Source: Chloroflexota bacterium (lineage in GTDB: Bacteria > Chloroflexota > UBA6077). From it: DNA of 8,364 bases. Each line of letters starts with the position of its first letter. The stretch's first letter is position 1. The stretch covers positions 1-8,364 of the forward strand of contig JAMCTB010000141.1 of NCBI GenBank assembly GCA_023380955.1, written 5' to 3'. Shown in pieces: positions 1 to 6,234 of this stretch. The notes beneath the pieces were generated by a model. It saw only the letters and a program-made list of their open reading frames with translations, did no database searches and was not told where the DNA came from. A program made the translations under genes and the position numbers.

Positions 1-109
1 GAAGATCAAGCTGATCTACCCGGTGGCCGTCGAAGAGGGGCTGCGATTTGCCATACGAGAAGGTGGCCGGACCGTGGGCGCCGGTGTCGTCACCAGTATA
101 GTGGAGTAA
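1..109 (+). CDS. tuf: Elongation factor Tu, C-terminal end (partial)
   Basis: The 5' end of the gene lies outside the window; 35 codons plus a TAA stop remain, read from position 2. EF-Tu is the cytoplasmic GTPase that carries aminoacyl-tRNA to the ribosome. The visible piece is the last beta strands of domain III and contains the family's signature ending, [20 protein letters not shown], followed by a short TSIVE tail. The GTPase domain is not visible, so integrity of the whole protein cannot be judged. The gene runs directly into rpmG in the same reading frame, separated only by stop codons. The C-terminal signature is unmistakable. Confidence 0.96.
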   Translation, partial: KIKLIYPVAVEEGLRFAIREGGRTVGAGVVTSIVE

Positions 110-118
110 TGATAGATG
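103..118 (+). promoter_or_regulatory. rpmG ribosome binding site with tandem triple stop spacer
   Basis: GGAG (103-106) lies inside the tuf coding end. The 9-nt spacer to the rpmG ATG (116) consists exactly of TAA TGA TAG, all in the tuf frame. This arrangement decides the rpmG start and blocks readthrough of tuf into rpmG, which are in the same frame. Confidence 0.7.
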
Positions 119-286
119 GCTAAGAAGAAGGGCGAAGCCCGAACTACAATAACACTGGCCTGTACGGTTTGCCGTGAGCGGAACTACACGACCTCGAAGA
201 ACCGGCGGAATGATCCAGACCGGCTGGCGTTGGAAAGGTTCTGCTCGCGCTGTCGCAAGCATACCACCCATCGCGAGACGCGCTAG
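116..286 (+). CDS. rpmG: 50S ribosomal protein L33
   Basis: This 56-residue protein is complete and of normal length for L33, a small large-subunit protein near the E site. It starts [10 protein letters not shown], has a TLACTVC segment followed by [11 protein letters not shown], and ends in [15 protein letters not shown]. Two Cys pairs, Cys16/Cys19 and Cys43/Cys46, make it the zinc-binding (C+) form of L33. The start is ATG at 116. A GGAG at 103-106, inside the last codons of tuf, is the ribosome binding site with a 9-nt spacer. Position directly after tuf is a common arrangement. In many bacteria secE and nusG follow, but here they do not. It is probably cotranscribed with tuf. It was too short for the supplied reading-frame list and was found by reading the sequence. 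Confidence 0.95.
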   Translation: MAKKKGEARTTITLACTVCRERNYTTSKNRRNDPDRLALERFCSRCRKHTTHRETR

Positions 287-316
287 CACGTAGGCCGCGC
301 GGCACCAAAGAAGCAA

Positions 317-348
317 GGGCGAAGCGCTCTTCTGAGAGCGCTTCGCCC
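317..348. terminator. Perfect 14-bp hairpin after rpmG (terminator or intergenic repeat)
   Basis: The arms GGGCGAAGCGCTCT (317-330) and AGAGCGCTTCGCCC (335-348) are perfect reverse complements around a TCTG loop. The hairpin begins 30 nt after the rpmG stop, a suitable place to end the tuf-rpmG transcript. No run of T follows, so it is not a classical intrinsic terminator; it could be a 3' end stabiliser or a dispersed palindromic repeat. Its 3' flank, GCCCCTACGCGTT (345-357), matches the flank of the hairpin at 7802-7824 at 12 of 13 bases. The structure is certain, the function is not. Confidence 0.65.
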
Positions 349-437
349 CTACGCGTTCGCCTCCCGTAGCCCTGAGAACCTAAAGGAGTCCTGAGCGGCA
401 CGTCCTGCCCCCACTGCCCCGGCGCCAACCTCACTTA

Positions 438-446
438 TGCTAGAAT
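438..446 (+). promoter_or_regulatory. Candidate extended -10 promoter for the MFS gene
   Basis: TGCTAGAAT contains a -10 hexamer TAGAAT (441-446, five of six matches to TATAAT) preceded by TG and one base, the extended -10 form. No convincing -35 box lies about 17 bp upstream, which is tolerated in extended -10 promoters. The predicted transcript would start near 453, giving a leader of about 25 nt before the TTG start at 478. This is a motif match only. Confidence 0.35.
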
Positions 447-477
447 TGCTGCACCAATAAATCAAAGTGAGGCCGGC

Positions 478-1671
478 TTGCTTCCTGCTCTTCACTACCG
501 TGACTTTCGCCTTCTGCTGGCGAGCAGCTTCCTGTCCTATGCCTCGGTGTGGATGCAGCGCCTGGTGGTGAGCTGGCTGATCCTGGAGCTTACCGACAGT
601 GCGGTATTTCTTGGGGTGGCCTTCGCCGCCCGAGCTCTGCCTAATCTGTTGTTCGGGGCATTCGGCGGCACGATATCCGACCGTGTCAACCGGAAGTACC
701 TTGTCGCCGGAGTGCAGCTATCCTCCGCCGTCCTCAGCCTTCTGATGGGCGCGCTTGTGCTGGCGCAGGACGTAAATCCCTGGCAGGTCATCGCCTTCAG
801 CTTTTGCTACGGCGCCATTCAATCATTCGACGTGCCCTCCCGGCAGGCCCTGGTCTACGACCTTACCAGCCGGGACGTGCTGATGAATGCCCTCTCCTTG
901 AATGAGGTCGGGCGTCGCTTCACGGCCGTGCTCGGTCCCTTGCTGAGCGGCGTGCTCATCGAGACTATCGGCATCGGGCGGGTATTTCTCTGGATGTCGG
1001 CGATGAGCGCTCTGGGCATGATCGCCATCGCCGCCGTTCGAACCCCGCCGGTGAGGATACCGGCCCGGGAGGCTGTGCTCCACAACCTGATAGAGGGAGT
1101 GAGGGTCATCGCCCGTAACCAGATTACCGCCACGCTCGTGCTTCTAACGATGGCGTGTGAAGTCTTCGCCTTTTCATATGCGGCGATGATGCCCATTTTC
1201 GCCAGTGACGTGCTGCATCTTGATGCCAGCGGCTACGGCTACCTGACCGCGGCAGCGGGCCTGGGCACGGTGGTGGGAGCGATTGGCCTGGCCTCTCTCG
1301 GCGAATACCAGCACAAAGGCTGGCTGCTGACCGGCGCCTTCCTTTCGTTTGGCGTTTTCCTGGTGGCATTCTCCACCTCGACCTGGTTCGGTCTGTCGCT
1401 GGTATTGCTGGTGGGCGTTGGTGTAGCGTCATGCGCCTTCGATACCCTTCAGCAGACACTGCTCCAGAAGAACGTCCCGGAAGAGATGCGCGGTCGCGCT
1501 CTCGGGGCCTGGGTGCTGGCCATCGGGATGGGGCCGATCGGCACCATGTATTTGGGCCTGATGGCTGGCCATATCGGCGCCCCGATGGCTGTCGGCCTGA
1601 ACGGAGCATTGGTCGTCGCGATGGCCGTGGCTGTGGCGATGGGCCTACCCCGCATACGGGGGCTGAGCTGA
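478..1671 (+). CDS. Major facilitator superfamily exporter (MFS_3 / EntS-like)
   Basis: This 397-residue integral membrane protein probably uses the proton gradient to export a small molecule such as a drug or siderophore; the substrate cannot be read from sequence. I count 12 hydrophobic segments, six per half, the first at about residues 10-36. The loop between helices 2 and 3 carries the MFS signature as GGTISDRVNRK (residues 63-73). The loop before helix 11 has PEEMRGRALG, typical of the MFS_3 group that includes the enterobactin exporter EntS. The TTG start at 478 is chosen because LHYRDFRLLL is the usual family beginning, GTGAGG lies 5 nt upstream, and no ATG or GTG lies upstream in frame. 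The gene stands alone, with its own likely promoter and a 144-nt gap to the next gene. Family assignment is firm and subfamily tentative. Confidence 0.88.
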   Translation: MLPALHYRDFRLLLASSFLSYASVWMQRLVVSWLILELTDSAVFLGVAFAARALPNLLFGAFGGTISDRVNRKYLVAGVQLSSAVLSLLMGALVLAQDVNPWQVIAFSFCYGAIQSFDVPSRQALVYDLTSRDVLMNALSLNEVGRRFTAVLGPLLSGVLIETIGIGRVFLWMSAMSALGMIAIAAVRTPPVRIPAREAVLHNLIEGVRVIARNQITATLVLLTMACEVFAFSYAAMMPIFASDVLHLDASGYGYLTAAAGLGTVVGAIGLASLGEYQHKGWLLTGAFLSFGVFLVAFSTSTWFGLSLVLLVGVGVASCAFDTLQQTLLQKNVPEEMRGRALGAWVLAIGMGPIGTMYLGLMAGHIGAPMAVGLNGALVVAMAVAVAMGLPRIRGLS

Positions 1672-1690
1672 CGGTTCAGAGCTTTTCCGC

Positions 1691-1719
1691 TTGCAGCCAG
1701 GCTATCGCTACGATAGAAT
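1691..1719 (+). promoter_or_regulatory. Candidate sigma70-type promoter for the helicase gene
   Basis: TTGCAG (1691-1696) and TAGAAT (1714-1719) are separated by exactly 17 bp. The -10 matches five of six consensus bases; the -35 has the conserved TTG but is otherwise weak. It lies in the gap just after the MFS stop (1671). Transcription would start near 1726, leaving a leader of about 90 nt before the GTG at 1816. It uses the same -10 hexamer as the candidate upstream of the MFS gene. Confidence 0.5.
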
Positions 1720-1815
1720 CAATTGGACGATGGCCGGGCGGCGAGGACCTTACGTATCTACCTGAGCGCGACGCTTGAATACGCCAATCTGAAATACACC
1801 AATGTTGGGGAATAT

Positions 1816-4017
1816 GTGAATTTTGTGGAAGACTTGAACGAGCCGCAGCGCCAGGGCGTACAGTCGGTGGAAGGGCCGGTGCTCATCCTGGCTGGTCCTG
1901 GGTCCGGCAAGACGCGCGTGATCACCCATCGCGTGGCCTACCTTATTCAGGAGTGCGGCATACACCCGTATCAGATAATGGCCGTGACGTTCACGAACAA
2001 GGCGGCCAACGAGATGCGCCATCGCCTGGAGCAACTCCTGCCGCGAAGCACTCGGCATCTCACCATCGGTACGTTTCACGCCATCTGCGCCCGCCTGCTA
2101 CGGCGCGAGGCTGAGGCAATGGGCGTCGATCCCCATTTCGTTATCTATGATGAGGATGACCAGCTAGGCTTGATCAAGCGGGCCCTGCACGATCTGAACC
2201 TGAGCGAAAAGTCGTACCAGCCCCGCGCTCTGCTGAGCCAGATTTCGGCAGCCAAGAGTGAGCTGCGCAGCCCTGCCGTCTATGCCGAGTATGCCGGCAG
2301 CTACTGGGAGGAGGTGGTCCTACGGGTCTACCGCCGCTACCAGGAGCTTCTGCTGGGAAACCGGGCAATGGACTTCGATGACCTGCTGCTGAATGCCGTG
2401 CACCTGTTTCGGACACGGCCGGAAGTGCTGGACAAGTACCAGGAGCGCTATCTGCACGTGCTCGTTGACGAATTCCAGGATACCAACATGGCTCAGTACG
2501 CATTCGTGCGGCTGCTGGCGGATAAGCACCGCAATCTCTGCGTGGTGGGGGATGAGGACCAGTCGGTATACGGCTGGCGGCAGGCAGATATTCGGAATAT
2601 CCTCAACTTCGAGCGAGATTTCCCGGACACGAAAGTGATCTATCTCGAGCAGAACTACCGCTCCACCAAGACTATCCTCGGTGCTGCCCAGCACGTTATC
2701 CAGGCCAATACCCTTCGCAAGGAGAAGCGGCTGTGGACGGCCAACGATGAAGGCGTGCCCATCACCGTCTTCGAGGCCTACAACGAAGACGAAGAGGCCA
2801 GCTACGTGGTGAGCGAGGTACAGCGGCTTATGAGCCGGGGCGCCGCGCAGCCCAAGGACTGCGTCGTAATGTACCGCGCCAACGCCCAGTCGCGCGTCCT
2901 GGAAAACGCTTTTGTGCGAGCCCGTGTGCCCTACCGGCTCGTCGGCACACGCTTCTACGAGCGCAAAGAGGTGAAGGACATGCTGGCCTACCTTCGCCTG
3001 CTGGTCAACCCTTACGATGGCGTCAGCCTGTTTCGGATCATAAACGTGCCGGGGCGAGGACTGGGCGCCAAGACTATCGAGGAGCTCGCCCGCTGGGCGC
3101 ACGGCCTGGGAATGGCACCGTATGACGCTTTGCTGACGCTCCGGGACGAGGGGCCAGACGCCGCGCGTTCACCCTTCACCACCCGGGGCCGCCAAGCGCT
3201 GCTCTCCTTCATAACCATGATGGAGGAGCTTCGCGAGGCTAGCCGTCAGTTGCTCCTCGCCGAGCTCATTGACTTGGTCATAAAGCGCACTGGCTATGCT
3301 GATTACCTGCGGGACAACACGGAGGAAGGCGAGGACCGGCTGGCCAATGTCCAGGAGCTAGCCAGCGTCGCCGAGGACTACCTTGAGCTAGAGCCGGAGG
3401 TGGCGCTGAGTAACTTCTTGGAGGAGGCGGCCCTCTTCAGCGACAATGATGAGTATGACGAAACGGCCAACGCCGTCACGCTGATTACCCTGCACGCGGC
3501 CAAGGGGCTGGAATTCCCGGTGGTATTCATTGTCGGGCTGGAGGAAGGCATCTGTCCACATATCCGCTCCTTCGATGATCCCGAGCGTATGGAAGAGGAG
3601 CGGCGCCTTTGCTACGTAGGAATGACGAGGGCCATCCATCACCTCTACATGGTCTACGCCTTCAAGCGCACCCTTTACGGCAAGCCGATGATCAACCCGC
3701 CGTCCCGCTTCTTCAGGGACATTCCTCGCAGTCTGATGAACGACCCGCCGGCGCGGTTCACCGAAGCCGCCGCGTCCGAAGTGGCAACCCCGAAGGGGAG
3801 AGGAGGCTGGGTGACTGAGCCTGCCGCGGCCAAGGTGAATGAGGCGCCGTCACCACCAGCAGCAGCACTACAGCCGGGCGACCGGGTACGCCACGCCAAG
3901 TTCGGGGAAGGCGTTGTCGTGGAGATGAATGGCGAGGAAGAAGCAGTGGTGCTCTTCCGGGGCAGCGCCGGCACGAAGCGGCTATCGCTGGCCTACGCGC
4001 CGCTGGTGAAGCTGTGA
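1816..4017 (+). CDS. pcrA: ATP-dependent 3'-5' DNA helicase, PcrA/UvrD type
   Basis: This 733-residue superfamily 1A helicase unwinds DNA in nucleotide excision repair, in replication-fork clearing and possibly in plasmid replication. All motifs are in order: Q motif LNEPQ (7-11), Walker A AGPGSGKTR (26-34), Ia TFTNKAA (58-64), TFHA (86-89), Walker B VDEFQD (217-222), III GDEDQSVYGWR (245-255), IV QNYRS (279-283), YRAN (353-356), V TLHAAKGLEF (558-567) and VI YVGMTRA (600-606). Residues 688-733, from GDRVRHAKFGEG, form the C-terminal Tudor-like domain of PcrA/UvrD, known to bind RNA polymerase. The frame stays open back to a TTG at 1723, but that lies at or before the predicted transcription start. 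The GTG at 1816 gives VNFVEDLNEPQ, matching the usual family start, with GGGG five nt upstream. The length is normal. Whether to name it pcrA or uvrD is a convention. Confidence 0.95.
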   Translation: MNFVEDLNEPQRQGVQSVEGPVLILAGPGSGKTRVITHRVAYLIQECGIHPYQIMAVTFTNKAANEMRHRLEQLLPRSTRHLTIGTFHAICARLLRREAEAMGVDPHFVIYDEDDQLGLIKRALHDLNLSEKSYQPRALLSQISAAKSELRSPAVYAEYAGSYWEEVVLRVYRRYQELLLGNRAMDFDDLLLNAVHLFRTRPEVLDKYQERYLHVLVDEFQDTNMAQYAFVRLLADKHRNLCVVGDEDQSVYGWRQADIRNILNFERDFPDTKVIYLEQNYRSTKTILGAAQHVIQANTLRKEKRLWTANDEGVPITVFEAYNEDEEASYVVSEVQRLMSRGAAQPKDCVVMYRANAQSRVLENAFVRARVPYRLVGTRFYERKEVKDMLAYLRLLVNPYDGVSLFRIINVPGRGLGAKTIEELARWAHGLGMAPYDALLTLRDEGPDAARSPFTTRGRQALLSFITMMEELREASRQLLLAELIDLVIKRTGYADYLRDNTEEGEDRLANVQELASVAEDYLELEPEVALSNFLEEAALFSDNDEYDETANAVTLITLHAAKGLEFPVVFIVGLEEGICPHIRSFDDPERMEEERRLCYVGMTRAIHHLYMVYAFKRTLYGKPMINPPSRFFRDIPRSLMNDPPARFTEAAASEVATPKGRGGWVTEPAAAKVNEAPSPPAAALQPGDRVRHAKFGEGVVVEMNGEEEAVVLFRGSAGTKRLSLAYAPLVKL

Positions 4018-4093
4018 GCACAGAAGGCGCTCCTCGCGTTAGCATTCGCCCCGCTGGGGAGAGGGAACGCTGGCCAGGCGCCGGGGCGCGGCC

Positions 4094-5476
4094 GTGCGCC
4101 TGAGCGCGGCCATCGCGGCCGGAAAAGTGGCCGGCCAACTGAGCCGGCGACTGCATATGGGCGGCGGCACCACGCTGCCGGGCGCCATCGCCTGCCGCGT
4201 TGAGCCACGTTTCATCCGCACTCTCACCGCCCGCCTATCCCGCGGCACCATCCTTGTCACCGGCACCAACGGTAAGACGACCACTGCCCGCATGATCTCG
4301 GCTGTCCTCCGGCGGGCCCTTCTGCGACCGGTGCACAATCGAGCGGGCGCCAACCTGCTGGGCGGGATAGCCTCGGCGCTGGTGGGCTCCGGAAGCCTGG
4401 CCGGCCAGGCCGGTGGCGACGTCGGCCTCTTCGAGGTGGACGAGGCCGCCCTGCCGCTGGCGGTTGAGGAGACCCAGCCCAGCGTGGTCGTCATCACCAA
4501 CCTGTTCCGCGACCAACTGGACCGCTACGGCGAGGTGGACTATCTCGCCAAACTCTGGACCCAGTCGCTGCAAAAGCTGCCCAGTGATGCGACGCTCGTG
4601 CTGAATGCCGACGATCCATTGGTGGCCAGCGTGGGCCGTCAGGCCGCGGCCAAGGTGCTGTATTATGGGCTGGAGGATGCCTCGCAGGGGACTGACGGCC
4701 CGCAGCGCAACGCCGACGCCCGCAACTGCGCTGCCTGTGGTGGGCTCTACCGCTACCAGGCCACGTTCTACGCTCATCTCGGCTGGTACGCGTGTCCCAG
4801 GTGCGGCCTGGCGCGCCCGGCGCCGCAGGTGGCGGCGCGACAGGTGCAGTTGCTGGAGGGCAGGGGCAGCCACCTCGTGGTGAGTACGCCGCGCGGTAGA
4901 CGGGAGATAGACCTGCACATTCCCGGCCTCTACAACGCCTACAATGCCCTGGCCGCGATGAGCGCCGGCCTGGCCCTGGACCTTCCCGACGAAGTGATCG
5001 ACGCGGCGCTGGAGGACTTCGTGGCCGCCTTTGGCCGGGTGGAGCAGATCCGGGCCGAGGGCCGAAATGTGTACCTGGCCCTGGTCAAGAACCCGGTGGG
5101 CTTTGATGAGGTGCTCCGCACCGTGCTGGCCAGGCCCGGCCAGGGGCGTCTGCTCATCATGATTAACGACAACCTGGCCGATGGCACTGATATCTCATGG
5201 CTGTGGGACGTCGACTTCGAGCGACTGGCCGGGCGCGTGGAATGGGTAATCGCCGCGGGGACGCGGGCCGCAGACATGGCCCTCCGGTTGAAGTACGCCG
5301 GGCTGGATATGGCGCGGGTCCAGGTGGAGGAAACGACCAGCCGGGCCCTGACGGCCGCGCTGCAGAAGACGCCGGCCGGCGATACCTTGTGCCTGCTGCC
5401 CACCTACACGGCGATGCTCGACGTCCGGTCGGAGATGGCGCGTCGCGGCTACGTGGGCCGCTTTTGGGAGGACTGA
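4094..5476 (+). CDS. murT: Lipid II isoglutaminyl synthase, Mur-ligase-like subunit MurT
   Basis: This 460-residue cytoplasmic subunit activates the alpha-carboxyl of D-glutamate in lipid II with ATP, so that ammonia from GatD converts it to D-isoglutamine. The Mur-ligase ATP loop is TGTNGKTTT (56-64); EVDEAALP (114-121) and NLFRDQLDRYGE (136-147) follow. A zinc ribbon typical of MurT, Cys212/Cys215 and Cys234/Cys237, is inserted in the middle domain. GLYNAYNALAA (278-288) marks the end of the Mur-ligase core. The C-terminal DUF1727 domain has NDNLADGTDISWLWDVDFE (about 358-376), the region expected to supply the aspartate that completes the GatD catalytic triad. The start is GTG at 4094, giving the normal family N-terminus RLSAAIAAGKVAG; an in-frame CTG at 4070 is a less likely alternative. 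The stop overlaps the gatD start by one base. By eye, wobble positions look more GC-rich than in the helicase gene. Confidence 0.95.
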   Translation: MRLSAAIAAGKVAGQLSRRLHMGGGTTLPGAIACRVEPRFIRTLTARLSRGTILVTGTNGKTTTARMISAVLRRALLRPVHNRAGANLLGGIASALVGSGSLAGQAGGDVGLFEVDEAALPLAVEETQPSVVVITNLFRDQLDRYGEVDYLAKLWTQSLQKLPSDATLVLNADDPLVASVGRQAAAKVLYYGLEDASQGTDGPQRNADARNCAACGGLYRYQATFYAHLGWYACPRCGLARPAPQVAARQVQLLEGRGSHLVVSTPRGRREIDLHIPGLYNAYNALAAMSAGLALDLPDEVIDAALEDFVAAFGRVEQIRAEGRNVYLALVKNPVGFDEVLRTVLARPGQGRLLIMINDNLADGTDISWLWDVDFERLAGRVEWVIAAGTRAADMALRLKYAGLDMARVQVEETTSRALTAALQKTPAGDTLCLLPTYTAMLDVRSEMARRGYVGRFWED

Positions 5477-6234
5477 TGCGACTGGTCATCGGCCACGTGT
5501 ACCCGGAGTGGATGAACCTCTACGGCGACCGGGGCAACATTATCGTCCTGGCCCAGCGGGCGCGCTGGCGCGGGATGGACGTCGAGGTCCGCAACATCCA
5601 GCTTCACGATCAGATCGACGGAGAGTGCGATCTGTTTTTCATCGGCGGCGGGCAGGACCGCGAGCAACTGGCCATCTGCAAGGACCTTGAGGTAAACAAG
5701 GGACCGGCCTTGAAGGAGCTGGTCGGTGAAGGACGGGTACTACTGACCGTATGCGGTGGCTACCAACTTATGGGCCAGTACTATCGTACCGGCGATGGCA
5801 CAGTGCTCCCCGGCATTAGCCTGATGGACGCGTGGACCGTTGCCGGCGATCGGCGCTGCATCGGTGATGTCATCGTGGAATCCCCCCTGTCAGGCGATAG
5901 GCGCACCCTGGTCGGCTTTGAAAACCACAGCGGCAAGACCTACCTCGGGCCCGCCGCCCAGCCCCTGGGCAAAGTGATGTTCGGCAATGGGAACAACGGC
6001 GAGGACAGATTCGAAGGCGCCGTGCAGGGCACGGTCTACGGCACCTACCTCCACGGGAGCCTGCTCCCCAAGAATCCCTGGCTCGCCGACCACCTGATCA
6101 CACAGGCATTGCGACGTCGCTACGGCGACGGGGCACAGCTCGCACCCCTGGACGATGCCATAGAGGAGCGCGCCCACCAGGCCATCATCGCCCGCATCCG
6201 GCGGCGGGGCAAGCTTCGCACCGGAGTGACTTGA
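5476..6234 (+). CDS. gatD: Lipid II isoglutaminyl synthase, glutamine amidotransferase subunit GatD
   Basis: This 252-residue class I glutamine amidotransferase hydrolyses glutamine and channels ammonia to MurT, so the complex amidates lipid II at D-glutamate. Motifs seen are HVYPEWMNLYGDRGN near the N-terminus (10-24), FIGGGQDREQ (55-64), the nucleophile elbow VCGGYQLMG with Cys93, and TYLHGSLL with His193. These positions correspond closely to Cys94 and His189 described for Staphylococcus aureus GatD. The usual third residue of the triad is supplied by MurT in known complexes. The ATG at 5476 shares its A with the murT TGA. A strong GGGAGG (5466-5471) inside murT is the ribosome binding site. 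The reading frame continues upstream to 5197, but that part is only a shadow inside murT. The family is of normal length. Expression is probably coupled to murT, fitting a 1:1 complex. Confidence 0.96.
   Translation: MRLVIGHVYPEWMNLYGDRGNIIVLAQRARWRGMDVEVRNIQLHDQIDGECDLFFIGGGQDREQLAICKDLEVNKGPALKELVGEGRVLLTVCGGYQLMGQYYRTGDGTVLPGISLMDAWTVAGDRRCIGDVIVESPLSGDRRTLVGFENHSGKTYLGPAAQPLGKVMFGNGNNGEDRFEGAVQGTVYGTYLHGSLLPKNPWLADHLITQALRRRYGDGAQLAPLDDAIEERAHQAIIARIRRRGKLRTGVT

Noticed and set aside
144..434. Minus-strand open frame over rpmG and the intergenic hairpin
   Set aside because: It crosses the complete L33 gene and the palindrome, and its Ser- and Arg-rich product resembles nothing I recognise.
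391..477. In-frame extension of the MFS gene from CTG 391 after AAAGGAG
   Set aside because: SD spacing to the CTG is only 2-3 nt, the candidate promoter lies inside this stretch, and the extra residues do not look like a family N-terminus.
2320..3102. Long minus-strand open frame (260 codons) across the helicase gene
   Set aside because: It lies wholly opposite the well-supported PcrA/UvrD coding frame, its product resembles no family I recognise, and GC-rich codon bias makes such shadows common.
5197..5475. Upstream extension of the gatD frame inside murT
   Set aside because: Rich in Arg and Gly with no homology to GatD; the ATG at 5476 has a strong SD and gives the normal GatD N-terminus.
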